Shown here piece after piece: positions 24,701 through 34,440 of a stretch of DNA of 64,000 nucleotides (positions are counted from its first letter, which is position 1; each line of letters starts with the position of its first letter). The translations under genes were made by a program, and so were the position numbers. The notes beneath the pieces were generated by a model. It did no database searches. It was given only the letters and a program-made list of their open reading frames with translations, and was not told the origin of the DNA. The DNA comes from Catenuloplanes niger (lineage in GTDB: Bacteria > Actinomycetota > Actinomycetes > Mycobacteriales > Micromonosporaceae), in assembly GCF_031458255.1 (NCBI RefSeq), contig NZ_JAVDYC010000001.1, positions 6,829,001 through 6,893,000 on the forward strand, read 5' to 3'.

Positions 24701-27700
24701 GCGGCTCTTCGCCACCGGCTGGGATCTGCAGCAGGCACGGGCCGAGCAGCGGGCGGCGGCGCAGCGGCTCGAGGTGGCGCGCGCCCGGCTCGCCGCGCTC
24801 GACACCCGGGTCACGGCGCAGGAGGACCTGACCCGGTTCGGCGACCGGGACGACCCCGGCGGCGACAGCGCGCACAGCTACCTGAGCGTCGGCTCGGAGC
24901 TGTCGATGACCCCGGCGGACGCCGACGCGGTCCGGCGGATGGTGCACCAGCGGGTCGATCCGAGCGTGCACCACACCCAGCGCGAACAGATGCTGGAGGA
25001 GATCGACTGGCTCACCACGCAGCTCGCGCTGACCGGGGACCTGCCGTCCGCGACCGGCAAGTCGGGCAGCATCCACGTGATCGGCACCGGCGACCACGCG
25101 CTGCGCGTGACGATCCGGGCCAAGCTGATCCGCAACGAGGAGCCGGACGCGCTGCCGGACTACCCGACGCCGATGACGAACCACGGCGAGAACCGCAAGT
25201 ACCACGCGTCGTCGAACACGACCGGGCAGCAGACGTCGACGGTCGGTGAGTACCCGGTCAGCATGCAGCCGTTCCTGCCGATCAACTGGGGTCCGTTCCG
25301 GATCTTCAACCTCGCCGGGACGCTGCGCCTGACGCACAACAAGTACACCCGGATCACCAACACGGACCTCGGCGCGGGACAGGGCACGGTCGAGCGGCTG
25401 CGCGGTCCCGGGTACGCGCACTCGTACACGGTCGAGTGGACCGCGTCGGCCGAGTCGGCGCACGCGCCGCTGCCCGACCCCACGGTGCCGGTCCCGGCAC
25501 CGCCGGGGCCCCCGATCCCGCTGACCACCGGCACGAACGTGCCGGTCCGCACCGGGCTGACGGTCAACTTCCCGGAGCACATGGCGATGCCGGAGCGGCC
25601 GGCGAACACGAGGCCGCCGGGCGAGGCGCAGCTGGCGAACGAACTGATGTCGCTGGACACGTTCCACGACCCGGCCGGCGTCGGCAAGCACATCCTCGGC
25701 GTGCTGCCCCGCCTCGCCGGATTCACCGGCGCGCGGCGCGCGTCGTTCCGGCTCAGCCCGGAGTCGCAGCGCGAGGTGCTGGAGTTCAGCAGCTTCGGCA
25801 ACACCCACAGCAGCCTCTCCCGTCTGCGCCGGGACGGGCTGCTCTCCAACACGCTGCGCGACGCGAACGGCCGGGAGATCGGGATCCTGCGGCTGAAGGC
25901 GGTGCCGGCACCGGGCCAGGACAACCGGATCGTCACTCAGACCACCAACAACACGCTCGAGTTCTACCACCAGATCCGGGTGCAGGAGCGCGGTTCGGCC
26001 CGGCTGCGCAGCGGTGCCGAGGGCAGCGTGAACGCGGGCCTGACAAGCATCCTCGCGCCGATCGAGAAGACCACGGTGGCCGGTACCTACGGCTCGGTGA
26101 GCGCGTCGGTCACCGGCGCGGCCGGACACGGCGTCACGGTCGGCACGAACACCGGCACCAGCTCGGAGATGGGCCGTGGCCTGCGGTCCGCGAAGGACGC
26201 GACGCCCGGCTACCCGGGCGGCATCACCCGCGGCATGGTCGCCGACCTGGACACCCGGTTCACCGTGGAGCTGCTGGTCGACGGCCGCACCGACGCGGCC
26301 CCGGCGCAGCGCGAGACCTGGACCGGGCGCGCCGCGGACCAGGAGGGCATGCGCGCCCGCTGGGTGCCGTACGCGCTGACCAACGCGGGCGGCATGCACC
26401 TGACGCACGGCATGGCGGACGGTGACGCACCGGGCCTGGTCATCTACGAGAACCTGCGGATCGAGGGACGTGACTACCCCTCGCCGCTGCCGGCCGGCAG
26501 CGCCCGCCCGCAGTCGGTGGACGACTGGGTCCTCGCCCAGCTGCGCATCAACAAGTTCCTGGCGGCCGAGGGCGCGGGTGACGCGAAACAGGCGCTCAAC
26601 CACCGCCGGCTGCTGGACACCGCCTCGAACTTCTACCGCGAGGCGATGGCCGACGACCTGCGCGGTGACGGCATCTGGGTACCGTTCGAGAAGACCACCA
26701 AAACCGGCATCGAGCGGCTGTGGGTGCGGTACTTCGCGCGGCAGGTGGCCGGGACCACGCCGGTGCACCACGGCAGCACCACCGAGATGCGGATGAACAC
26801 GTCGGTGGACTCGTTCTTCCGCAGCGAGCGGGTCCGGTCGCACTTCACCACCAAGCGGTGGGCGGCGAACGTCAACGGCAACATCCCGCTCAAGAAGATG
26901 CCGGACGTCCCGGACGGCACGCCCACGGCCGACGTGCCCGCGATCATCGAGGACAAGGCGGCCAAACACCCCTGGAACAGCTTCACCATCAGCGGTACGC
27001 CGATCGGTCACTCGGTGGAGAACTCGGTCTCCACGGTGAACGGTCAGGTGACGTCCCGGTCGGTGATCCTGTCCAGCAGCGCGGGCCAGCCGGTGCACAA
27101 GTTCACCGTGGACATGCAGCTGGACGCGGAGATCTTCCACGAGGGCACGTTCACCCCGTGGAAGACGTACTCCCGGGAGGCCGGCACGACCGAGCGGGCC
27201 ACCATGGACATCTGGGCGCCGGACATGCGCGTCACCGCGACCCCGCAGACCCGCCCGCCGCTGCCGACCGGGTCGCGTCCGGCCACGTCGGCCGACCAGG
27301 CGCGGCTGCGGTCCGGGCCGGTGCTGCCCAACCTCTCCGGCGTGACCGGCGTGCGCGGCTCCGCGGCGCTCAACATCGCGTTCCGGCAGGACACCCGGGG
27401 CCTGTTCGGCGAACGCCGCCACGCGGGTCTGATCGGCCACCACCCGGGCAGTGACGCGACGCTGACCGGGCAGGCCCGGCGCGCGTTCCTGACCGAGGCG
27501 CGGCTGATCGCGGCGATCGACCCGATCATGCGCAGCTCGCACTCGACCGAGCAGGCGTTCGAGGACGGTGCGATCTCCGTCCCGGAGGGACGCTACGAGC
27601 TGCAGGCGTACGTCAACGCGGTGCCCCGCCTGATCCCGGCCCGCCCGGGCGCGCAGAACAGCACGTACGTCGAGGACGGCAACCAGCTCTTCGACAGCCA

Positions 27701-30700
27701 CGAGCTGATCCGGCAGGGCAACACCGACCGCAACCACAGCGTCGGGCCGGGCGTCGTGTTCCGCTACGGCAACGCCGGCGGGCAGGTCCGGGCCGGCCGC
27801 GGGCACCGGGAGAACGCGTCGGTCACGCACACCGGCATCGACTACCGGATCAACAACTACGAGCTGCCGGTCCACTCGGTCGCGATCCCGGTCACGTTCG
27901 TCGGCACGTCCACGTTCGCGGCCCGCAACGTGGCGAGCAGCACGTTGTCCGTGTTCGGCGGCAACCCGTCGCAGAAGAGCACGTTCGCGCTCGACGTGGC
28001 GGACGCGATCGAGTCGCTGGTCAGCGTTAACGACCTGGCCACGCTCTGGCACAGCCTGGAGACGACCTGGCCGCACGACGCCACCCGCCCGGTGGACACC
28101 GGCCGGACACTGGCGGACGGCACCCGGGTCGGCCCGGAGTTCGTCAGCGGCCTCGACGACACACTGCTCGGTCAGGTGCTGGACGCGAAGCGGAGCCTGT
28201 TCCGCGCGCCCGGGACCGCCCCGGACGCGGGCGAGGAGGTCTACTACCTGCCGCGGCGGATCTCCGGCCGGCAGGGCCTCGGCGACGCCTCCGTGCTCGA
28301 CGTGCAGCTCGAACCGGCCCCGGTCCCGGCACCGCCGCCACCCGCCGCCGGTGCCCCGCCGGCCGCCCCGCCCCCGCCGCCGGTGCTGGCCCGGGCGCTG
28401 TTCGACGAGGCCGTGTCGCAGCTGAACGCGAAGCTGCCCGGCGTGCTCGAGCCGGGCTCGACCACCTACAAGGCCGGTCTCTACGAGGCGGTCGGCGTGC
28501 TCACCTCCTCGGTCGGCAGCCGCACCGGGGTCCGCCGGTTCTTCAGCGCCGGGGACACCGGCGAACCGGTCCGGCTCGGCCGGGTCTCGCAGGTCACCAC
28601 CGTGCACGCCACGGCCGGCGCGATGGTCGTCGAGGTGGAGACGCTGGCCCGGCCCGCGGACCGGTACACCGCCACGCCGCCGGCCGGCGACCCGACCGAA
28701 CTCTTCGGCGTGCCGCACCGGGGTGCGGACCTGGAGATGCACGGCATGTCCGGCAAGCACAAGCAGCGCAGCCAGAACGACAGCGACTACAGCTGGGCGC
28801 TGCGGGTGGCCGGCACCGGGCACCCGGTGCCGAGCAGGAGCGACAACGTCCGGCTGACCGGCGCGACCGGGGCCGGTGACGCGTACCGGCAGCACAACAA
28901 GGGCAGCCGGCACCGGGAGCAGCAGGTGCACCGGTTCGTCACCAAGTCCAGCGGCAACCTGGCCCGCACCACCGTGCCGCTGGAGCTCGGCGTGCAGGTC
29001 ACGGTGACGCCGCTCAAGGAGTGGGTGATGTCCTCGGCCACGTCCCGGCTGAGCGCCGCGTGGAACGAGGGCGCCCGCCGGCTGAACTGGGTGCGCACGT
29101 CGCCGGGCGTGACCTGGCACCGGGCGAACGTGTCGCTGGAGTTCATGAAGGAGGACGGCAGCACCGACCGGCTGACCACCGCGCCACCGGCGAACCAGAA
29201 CCGCCCGGCCACGCTGTTCGACGCGCAGCCGGGCGGCGCCGTCACCCCGGCCGCGACGCAGCCGATGACCGGCACGGCCGCGCAGCCGCACTTCACCGCG
29301 GCCGAGGTCGGCACGTGGGCGCCGTTCGACGGGCTGAACGAGCGGTTCCGGATCAGCCGGTTCGGCGCGGCACACCTGATGGCGGACGCGGTCGGGACGG
29401 TGCTGCCCGGCGCGGACCCGGCGGAGCTGCAGGAACTGCTGGACAACGAGGTCGGCGGCGCCAACACGTACGCGCTGATGAGCCGTGGTGGCGTGGACCT
29501 GACCGTGCTGAACAACGTCGCCGGTCTCGCGCACGAGCTGGACCTGGAGGTCAAGCCGGTGAAGGCGAGCGCGTGGCGGTCGCCGCTGGACACGTACGTG
29601 GACGCGAGCGGGACGCCGCAGCAGTTCAGCCCGGGCGAGCTGACGCCGGGCGTGTTCGAGTACTTCCCGATCTACGCGACCAGCACCACGACCACGGCCA
29701 GCACCGCGCAGGTCTACAGCCTCACGCTGTCGATGATCCAGTCGTACAACCTCGGGTCCCGGGCACCGGCCGCCGAGCAGCAGAGCGGCGTCGAGCGCCG
29801 GCAGGCCGTGCTCCCCGGTGGCGTGCCGACCGCGCCGACCAACCCGAGCGGTGGCGGCTACTACAACATCCGCCCGGAGTACGGCGCCGCGCCCGGCAAC
29901 CAGACGTTCATGAACGTCACCTATCCCGGCATCACCGTCCCGGGTGGCAAGAAGACCAGCTCCGCGGCCACCGTCTCGCACGTCGACCGGCGCGGCCAGC
30001 GCATCGTGCCGCACGCGGCCGGCGGCACGGACCAGACCCGGGTGCCGTACGTGCTGCGCGAACGGGACGTGCTGTTCGAGGTGAAGGGCACGACGCCGCG
30101 CGACTTCCACGAGCTCGGCGAGCTGATCCAGATGGCCGGTGACAAGGTCGGCGAGATGGCCAGCGACGGCCGGATCACCCGGGCCGCGGTGCGGGTGGGC
30201 GCCAGCCAGGGGCTCGCGGACCGGATCGGCGAGAAGATCAAGGAGATCGCCACCACGGCCCGCGGCGCGGTGGACCCGGCGCCGGTGGTCAGGACCGTCT
30301 ACGTCGCCTCCACCGTGCAGGTGCGCATCCCGCTGGCCGAGCTGCAGCCGTCCCGGCCGGTCCCGGACGCACGGCACCTGGGCAGCGACCGCACCGACGA
30401 GGCGGACGGCAGGGCCGCCGCGCTGCCGGACGCGATCCCGGGCTGGACCGCGCTGGTCGGAGAGTCCACCACGCTCCAGACCGGCAGCCTGGTCGGCGGC
30501 CGCACCACGTCCGTGATCATGCAGGAGCTGGACGCGATCCGGTCGGACCCGGCCGCCGGCACGGCCCCGCGCCCCGCCAACGTGGTGCTGATCGGCGGCG
30601 ACCACCGGCGGGCCGGCGCGGACCTCTCCCGGGCCACCGGTGGCTGGGTGCTGGCCCAGGCCCAGCACATCGACCGGTACGCCGGACTCACCGACCCGAT

Positions 30701-32279
30701 CGCGGGCGAGCGGCACCGGTACCAGCGGGCGATGGGCGAGCCCACCGCCTGGGAGCTGTTCGAGAACGGCCGTAGTCACGGCCCGGTGCCCGGCCTCAAC
30801 CTCACCGACGCGATCAACCAGGCGGTCGCGGTCGCCAACCGGGGGACGGCGGCCGCGCCGGGCGGCCCGGCCACGACGGCCGCCACCACCGGGGGCGACG
30901 TGGCCGGCCGGGCACCCGGCGGCTGGGCGGCCTTCGGCATGGCGCCGCCCGCGGACCCGCCCGTCGCACCGAAGCCGAAGCCGAACCTGAACCCGTTCTC
31001 CATCGGCAAGCCCACCCTCGACCCGTTCACCGTCACGGCGCCGGACCCGTTCGCGAGCCGGCCGGCGCGATCCGCACCGCCCGCCCGGACCGCACCGACG
31101 GACCCGGCGACGCTCCCCGGCCGGGACCGTCCGATCCGGACGCTGGGGGACTTCTCCAAGAAGACCGACGCGGAGGCGCTGAAGCAGATCATCGAGGGGG
31201 TACGCCAGTCGGCCGGCGGACCGGTCGTCGCGATCAGCCTCGGCGGCCCGCCGGCCACCGTGACCGAGGCGGTCCGGCAGCTCGACGAGATGCTCCGGCA
31301 CGACGGCTGGCTGGGCGAGCCGCCGATCGTGGCCGCCACCATGGGCGTCAACCAGGCGCTCGCCGAGTTCACCCGGGTCCGCCTGGCCCACGGCGCGGTG
31401 ACCGTGCTGCAGGACATGGCCGGGTTCGACCGGGTGTGGCAGCTGCTCAAGCCGGGCGACGTGAACCCGTCCAAGATGGACAGCCGGCCGGACGGCACAC
31501 TGTTCGAGGACGCCGCCAAGGCGGTCCGGGCCACCGGGCGCACGCTCGCCCGCCCGCTGGCCGAGTGGCTGCGGATCCCGGACTGGGCCGAGGCGGAGGC
31601 GTACCAGCGGGCGAACGACGCGCGGCTGCGCACCCCCGACATCCTCGGCGAACTCCGCGCGGTCGTCGCGGAGCACCCCGGCGACCCGCGGCTGCAGGCG
31701 TTCCTGACCGCGCTGTCGGTGGCGGAGCGGGCCGGGGGCTTCCCGGCCGAGACCGCACCCCGGCTCGCGCCGGTCGCGACGTCGTTCCTGGACGTGGAAC
31801 CGCCGTACGACCCGGCCGCGGGCCCGATGCCGGCCACGTTCGTCTACGACTACCTGCGCTCCGCCGGCGGCACGCGCCGGAACCGGTACGCGCTGGACGG
31901 CACGCTCTTCCAGCTGATGGTGGCCGGCCAGCTCACCGGTCCGGAGACCGCCGCGCTGTCCCGGGCCACCGCCACGCACCGGCTGGACCGGGCGAACGCC
32001 AAGGTCTTCGACCTGGTCCTGGACCTGCGGGAGATCTCCGGCGAGCGACTGCTGACGGACTCGGACGCGGTGCTCCGCGAGTTCCTGGAACGCGCCGGCC
32101 GGCTCGCCAGCACGCTCAACGGCGCGCTGCCGGAGGACTGCCTGGACCCGATCGACCGGACCGCCTGGGTGGCCCGGCTCGACTTCCTGCGCGACCTGTG
32201 GCGGGAGTCCGGCGGCCGGATCGGGGAGCTGCGCGCCGACATCCTCGACTCGATCACGTACACGCTGTCGAACTGCTGA
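21738..32279 (+). CDS. Giant protein 1 with N-terminal Tox-PL (papain-like) domain
   Basis: 3513 aa, function unknown. Seen in order: an N-module (1 to about 345) beginning with CPDGRLI and ending near VSHDGALWWVNLA; a papain-fold toxin / glutamine-deamidase-like domain (about 355-490) with Cys367 (WLTNCVISS), His440 (KPGHAFVARRV) and Asp465 (AFYDSQTH); a long Ala/Arg/Glu helical or coiled-coil segment (about 570-1040); a very large body that reads as mainly beta (about 1060-2190); a polyproline linker (about 2195-2216); a second body; a Pro/Lys linker (about 3070-3120); and a C-module (about 3128-3513) ending YTLSNC. Only four Cys are seen: 11, 367, 3468 and 3513. No signal peptide or clear membrane helix is present. 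GAGGGGGAG precedes ATG 21738. Tox-PL domains in other polymorphic toxins deamidate glutamine or cleave proteins; here activity is inferred only from the triad. A companion gene follows 12 bp later. Confidence 0.85.
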   Translation: MADTGSLSSLCPDGRLIVTGNGALFHPYPMDVPVDMVAVVRALQARRENGPAFFLSHEALTDPAALGAVERVASDLLPGQQARIAAYPVAGTEKTAVQTWLTAADTVGVPISVPYESWMDLSPRVIRVNRDGHPAPRGEFVRVLPKGLTLMRAALGTAVTLAADPGRTPWQRLGELVASVAARREELRVPRSGAIAGAKRWQAGFQLAAGVALGLPGTSARDPLTADDLLRLWNHPAPVTDAEIVPEALLGRPGQIALVRQADQVHWLVSHDGALWWVNLAADGDPIRRFDPANPLDRAELTATGTSVRLLDPAAVPRPAAVGRPDMSGWQPIGDPTAVDQLRTQFPQLAGLNQDRTTADEDWLTNCVISSVAAVSQMLDPGQQYLSVPMGLSDVDVLSFVLDGGTLKDTDRMATIAASLPVEGATGFVIVGAEQGKPGHAFVARRVRPVRAGATDPFDGIAFYDSQTHRQAAVPADPTRLRFAGVPGTGVDTAPIDAAPKQTPAAVRQKAWTGGPEIADVAGAGSDPLATVPDQARPATRFNGLTAAANQLSNPGPPVAVPPVMPGPLSLNGFIASYRTALNDMITRRAAAENAAQALRDAWDVVDDHEQRLADGRQAIRDLERRLAAADLAIHRAQGEARLAEADTTPAAPQRRAEAETALAQRTAQRRDLATRHDDAMRAQRDLGTAFSAALRQLSPLDQAFRQADTALTRARNHAEQLRILTDNAQNFPVEGTRMTSAQASSIRREARRLVDTVLAPQERTAADTVTSTAGRMTSLRDPAGGGTQPSLADAERAARLVDDAGRTVQARHQERQDAAVRLAEAIGRLTDARVTAQAKEDAATELRAAATAAAEALKAAKDGHQALDKKLTEARDELAKLLQAHRAKPVGPEPSDPEIARIERAMKENTDARPMLESKVAGANNRLRAAEREVGTATEALRRAQDAYADADAAHTAAVAAETAAEGALAGARTALRNHPAPGEMLQRLFATGWDLQQARAEQRAAAQRLEVARARLAALDTRVTAQEDLTRFGDRDDPGGDSAHSYLSVGSELSMTPADADAVRRMVHQRVDPSVHHTQREQMLEEIDWLTTQLALTGDLPSATGKSGSIHVIGTGDHALRVTIRAKLIRNEEPDALPDYPTPMTNHGENRKYHASSNTTGQQTSTVGEYPVSMQPFLPINWGPFRIFNLAGTLRLTHNKYTRITNTDLGAGQGTVERLRGPGYAHSYTVEWTASAESAHAPLPDPTVPVPAPPGPPIPLTTGTNVPVRTGLTVNFPEHMAMPERPANTRPPGEAQLANELMSLDTFHDPAGVGKHILGVLPRLAGFTGARRASFRLSPESQREVLEFSSFGNTHSSLSRLRRDGLLSNTLRDANGREIGILRLKAVPAPGQDNRIVTQTTNNTLEFYHQIRVQERGSARLRSGAEGSVNAGLTSILAPIEKTTVAGTYGSVSASVTGAAGHGVTVGTNTGTSSEMGRGLRSAKDATPGYPGGITRGMVADLDTRFTVELLVDGRTDAAPAQRETWTGRAADQEGMRARWVPYALTNAGGMHLTHGMADGDAPGLVIYENLRIEGRDYPSPLPAGSARPQSVDDWVLAQLRINKFLAAEGAGDAKQALNHRRLLDTASNFYREAMADDLRGDGIWVPFEKTTKTGIERLWVRYFARQVAGTTPVHHGSTTEMRMNTSVDSFFRSERVRSHFTTKRWAANVNGNIPLKKMPDVPDGTPTADVPAIIEDKAAKHPWNSFTISGTPIGHSVENSVSTVNGQVTSRSVILSSSAGQPVHKFTVDMQLDAEIFHEGTFTPWKTYSREAGTTERATMDIWAPDMRVTATPQTRPPLPTGSRPATSADQARLRSGPVLPNLSGVTGVRGSAALNIAFRQDTRGLFGERRHAGLIGHHPGSDATLTGQARRAFLTEARLIAAIDPIMRSSHSTEQAFEDGAISVPEGRYELQAYVNAVPRLIPARPGAQNSTYVEDGNQLFDSHELIRQGNTDRNHSVGPGVVFRYGNAGGQVRAGRGHRENASVTHTGIDYRINNYELPVHSVAIPVTFVGTSTFAARNVASSTLSVFGGNPSQKSTFALDVADAIESLVSVNDLATLWHSLETTWPHDATRPVDTGRTLADGTRVGPEFVSGLDDTLLGQVLDAKRSLFRAPGTAPDAGEEVYYLPRRISGRQGLGDASVLDVQLEPAPVPAPPPPAAGAPPAAPPPPPVLARALFDEAVSQLNAKLPGVLEPGSTTYKAGLYEAVGVLTSSVGSRTGVRRFFSAGDTGEPVRLGRVSQVTTVHATAGAMVVEVETLARPADRYTATPPAGDPTELFGVPHRGADLEMHGMSGKHKQRSQNDSDYSWALRVAGTGHPVPSRSDNVRLTGATGAGDAYRQHNKGSRHREQQVHRFVTKSSGNLARTTVPLELGVQVTVTPLKEWVMSSATSRLSAAWNEGARRLNWVRTSPGVTWHRANVSLEFMKEDGSTDRLTTAPPANQNRPATLFDAQPGGAVTPAATQPMTGTAAQPHFTAAEVGTWAPFDGLNERFRISRFGAAHLMADAVGTVLPGADPAELQELLDNEVGGANTYALMSRGGVDLTVLNNVAGLAHELDLEVKPVKASAWRSPLDTYVDASGTPQQFSPGELTPGVFEYFPIYATSTTTTASTAQVYSLTLSMIQSYNLGSRAPAAEQQSGVERRQAVLPGGVPTAPTNPSGGGYYNIRPEYGAAPGNQTFMNVTYPGITVPGGKKTSSAATVSHVDRRGQRIVPHAAGGTDQTRVPYVLRERDVLFEVKGTTPRDFHELGELIQMAGDKVGEMASDGRITRAAVRVGASQGLADRIGEKIKEIATTARGAVDPAPVVRTVYVASTVQVRIPLAELQPSRPVPDARHLGSDRTDEADGRAAALPDAIPGWTALVGESTTLQTGSLVGGRTTSVIMQELDAIRSDPAAGTAPRPANVVLIGGDHRRAGADLSRATGGWVLAQAQHIDRYAGLTDPIAGERHRYQRAMGEPTAWELFENGRSHGPVPGLNLTDAINQAVAVANRGTAAAPGGPATTAATTGGDVAGRAPGGWAAFGMAPPADPPVAPKPKPNLNPFSIGKPTLDPFTVTAPDPFASRPARSAPPARTAPTDPATLPGRDRPIRTLGDFSKKTDAEALKQIIEGVRQSAGGPVVAISLGGPPATVTEAVRQLDEMLRHDGWLGEPPIVAATMGVNQALAEFTRVRLAHGAVTVLQDMAGFDRVWQLLKPGDVNPSKMDSRPDGTLFEDAAKAVRATGRTLARPLAEWLRIPDWAEAEAYQRANDARLRTPDILGELRAVVAEHPGDPRLQAFLTALSVAERAGGFPAETAPRLAPVATSFLDVEPPYDPAAGPMPATFVYDYLRSAGGTRRNRYALDGTLFQLMVAGQLTGPETAALSRATATHRLDRANAKVFDLVLDLREISGERLLTDSDAVLREFLERAGRLASTLNGALPEDCLDPIDRTAWVARLDFLRDLWRESGGRIGELRADILDSITYTLSNC

Positions 32280-32291
32280 TACGGGGGATCC

Positions 32292-34319
32292 ATGAACCTG
32301 CCGCTGACCGCGAACCATCTCAGCGCGATCTGCATCGACCACGTGCTGCCCACGCTGACCGGCGCGCACGTGCACACCGAGCCGATCTCCGCGCGCAACG
32401 GCGACCCGCGCGTCCGGGCGCTCGCCACGCTGCCGGGCCGGGACGGGCACGTCTACCTCTCCTTCGGTACGGAGATCGACGGCGCGATGACCGCGGCCGG
32501 CGCGCCCGGTGCGGCACGCGGCCGGGCCGTGCTGTTCCAGTTCCTGCACCAGACGCCGGCGGAGGTCGTCGACCGGGCCGTGCTGCGCCCGCTGGACCCG
32601 ACCGGGCTGACGCTCAGCGACGTCGCGGCGCGCGCCGACGCGTCCGGCCTGCCGGTCGAGATCCGCCGGTCCGACCTGGCCGACCCGCGACCGGGCGAGC
32701 CACCGGTCGCCCCGACCCGGCTGCTCGGCTTCACCGCGGAGATGGAGCTGACCACGGTCGCGGACGCGGACGTGCTGTGGGTCGCGCCGCTGCGGCACTG
32801 GGCGCCCGGGGCGTACACCGGAGCGGGTCCTGAGGTGCTGGCCGCGGCGCTGACCACGCCGTACCCGATCGCGAGCATGGTCTTCGACGGCCCGAACGGC
32901 GTCCGGCTCGGCATGCCGGCCGCGCTCGCGGAGTTCGTGCACGGCACCGCGCTGGCCGCGGTCGGCCGCCAGCTCGGCACCGAGGACCTGCCGCCGGTCC
33001 CGGGACAGTGGCTCGGCGGGTACGGCGACCTGCTCGCCGCGATGGCGAAGCCGGACTCCCGGGCGCTGGTCCGGGTCGACTCCGCCTCCGGGATCAGCTC
33101 CGTCTTCATGGCCGTGCACGACCAGCACGGCCTGGCGTTCCTGGACCCGGCCACCGGCAGCGCGGCGAGCTTCCCGCCGGTGCCGGCCGGGATCGAGCTG
33201 CACCCGGTCGACGCGACCGGTGACCTCACCACCTGGCTGGCGGAGCCGGCCGCCGCGCCGGTGCCCACGCCGCCGGTGCGCGCCGTCAACCGGTCGTCCC
33301 GCGTGCACCTGGTCCCGCTCGGCGACACCGGCCGCGCGATGGACGTGATCGGCTCGCCGAGCGACCGGAACGCACGGTTCCTGGACGAGGCCGCGGCCGC
33401 GGCCGCGCAGGTGGACGCGCCGGTCATCGCGTTCGCCAACGACCGGCCGGGCGCGCCGCCGTCCCGCCGCGACCTGTTCGACCTCGAGTTCGCGCTCATC
33501 CAGCAGCAGCGCAACGTGCTGGCCGGCGGCGCCACCCCGATCGTGGTGGTCCGCGGGGACGCGCCGGCCGCCTTCTCCGCGCTGCTGGAGAAGTACGACT
33601 TCGCGGTGGTACGGCAGGGCCGGCCCGGTGGGCTCGGCATCAACCTGGACAACTCGTGGATCGGCCGGAACGCGGACGGCACCCAGGCCACCGCGCCGTC
33701 CCGGACGCTCACCGGCGACCTGCTGCGCTCCGTCGGCGCCCGCCCGGCCCAGGCCAAGACGCTGCCGGTGGACGACGCGGTGCTCGACTTCGTGTCCACG
33801 CCGCTCGAGGACGTGGCCGCGGTCAAGGGCCTACTGACGTCGTCGCTGCGGGGCCTGGCACCGCAGATCCGGTCGCTCGGCGCGCAGCCGGACATGTTCG
33901 CGGCGTGGGAGGCGATCCTGCGCATCGACGGGCGGCGGGACGAGGCCCTGTCCGGCGCCGCGTTCGACTACCTCGGCGCCACGGCCGAGGCGGAGCGCAA
34001 GCAGAAGGCGCTGTCGTTCGTACCGTCGCTGATCGAGAAGGACCCGGCCGCGCGCGGCGAGGGCTTCACTGACCTGATCGACCTGACCAAGGGGCCGCTG
34101 GACGACGGCGCCAGCCGGGCCGTGCTGGCCGCGATCCAGCTCGGCCTGGAGGGCGGGTCGCTGGACGCGATGAAGCAGGCCATCTACCAGCACTCCGTGT
34201 ACCTGCCGGAGACCGGCCGCACGGACTGGATCCGTGAGCTGCGCGGCCTGATGCAGCGGATGCCGGAGCACGGCGCGCTGTTCGAGCAGGTGGCGGTCTA
34301 TGTGGAGACGTGTCCGTAG
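32292..34319 (+). CDS. Companion protein 1 of the giant locus
   Basis: 675 aa, no recognised family. It starts at ATG 32292 with GGGGGA upstream, 12 bp after giant 1, so it is co-transcribed. The N-half begins AICIDHVLPTLTGAHVH and matches the giants' N-module at several landmarks: C-x-D-x-x-L-(x)-P-T-x-x-G-x-x-x-H-x-x-P, ADxxG[VL]P[IV], and a strand pair ending VHDQHGLAFLDPATG. The C-half (about 340-675) matches the giants' C-module, with a Rossmann-like DVIGSP / APVIAFAND / TPIVVVRGD pattern and the closing GRTDWIREL and VYVETCP. Only two Cys are seen, Cys14 and the penultimate residue. No signal peptide. The role is unknown; partner, chaperone or immunity function are all possible. Confidence 0.8.
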   Translation: MNLPLTANHLSAICIDHVLPTLTGAHVHTEPISARNGDPRVRALATLPGRDGHVYLSFGTEIDGAMTAAGAPGAARGRAVLFQFLHQTPAEVVDRAVLRPLDPTGLTLSDVAARADASGLPVEIRRSDLADPRPGEPPVAPTRLLGFTAEMELTTVADADVLWVAPLRHWAPGAYTGAGPEVLAAALTTPYPIASMVFDGPNGVRLGMPAALAEFVHGTALAAVGRQLGTEDLPPVPGQWLGGYGDLLAAMAKPDSRALVRVDSASGISSVFMAVHDQHGLAFLDPATGSAASFPPVPAGIELHPVDATGDLTTWLAEPAAAPVPTPPVRAVNRSSRVHLVPLGDTGRAMDVIGSPSDRNARFLDEAAAAAAQVDAPVIAFANDRPGAPPSRRDLFDLEFALIQQQRNVLAGGATPIVVVRGDAPAAFSALLEKYDFAVVRQGRPGGLGINLDNSWIGRNADGTQATAPSRTLTGDLLRSVGARPAQAKTLPVDDAVLDFVSTPLEDVAAVKGLLTSSLRGLAPQIRSLGAQPDMFAAWEAILRIDGRRDEALSGAAFDYLGATAEAERKQKALSFVPSLIEKDPAARGEGFTDLIDLTKGPLDDGASRAVLAAIQLGLEGGSLDAMKQAIYQHSVYLPETGRTDWIRELRGLMQRMPEHGALFEQVAVYVETCP

Positions 34320-34359
34320 CGCCGTTAACCATTGAATCGACTTTTTAACAAACTGATCG

Positions 34360-34384
34360 TGAACCGATACTGACGGGGAGTCGT
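34360..34384 (+). promoter_or_regulatory. ECF-type promoter of giant operon 2
   Basis: TGAAC (34360-34364), 17 bp, CGT (34382-34384), 57 bp before the ATG. The upstream TTAACAAAC (34345-34353) and the in-spacer CTGA (34370-34373) stand at the same distances as at operon 1. The gap from companion gene 1 is 121 bp with no evident terminator. Confidence 0.7.
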
Positions 34385-34440
34385 AAACCGGCGTTGCGTG
34401 GCGCGTCAGCACGCGGACGATCCGGCGAGGGGAAAAGTGC

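Noticed and set aside
21642-33308. A 3888-codon open frame on the minus strand opposite giant 1 and companion 1
   Set aside because: It spans two real genes and the intergenic promoter. The translation is repetitive Arg/Gly/Val/His/Asp without domains. It is an antisense shadow caused by high GC at third positions.
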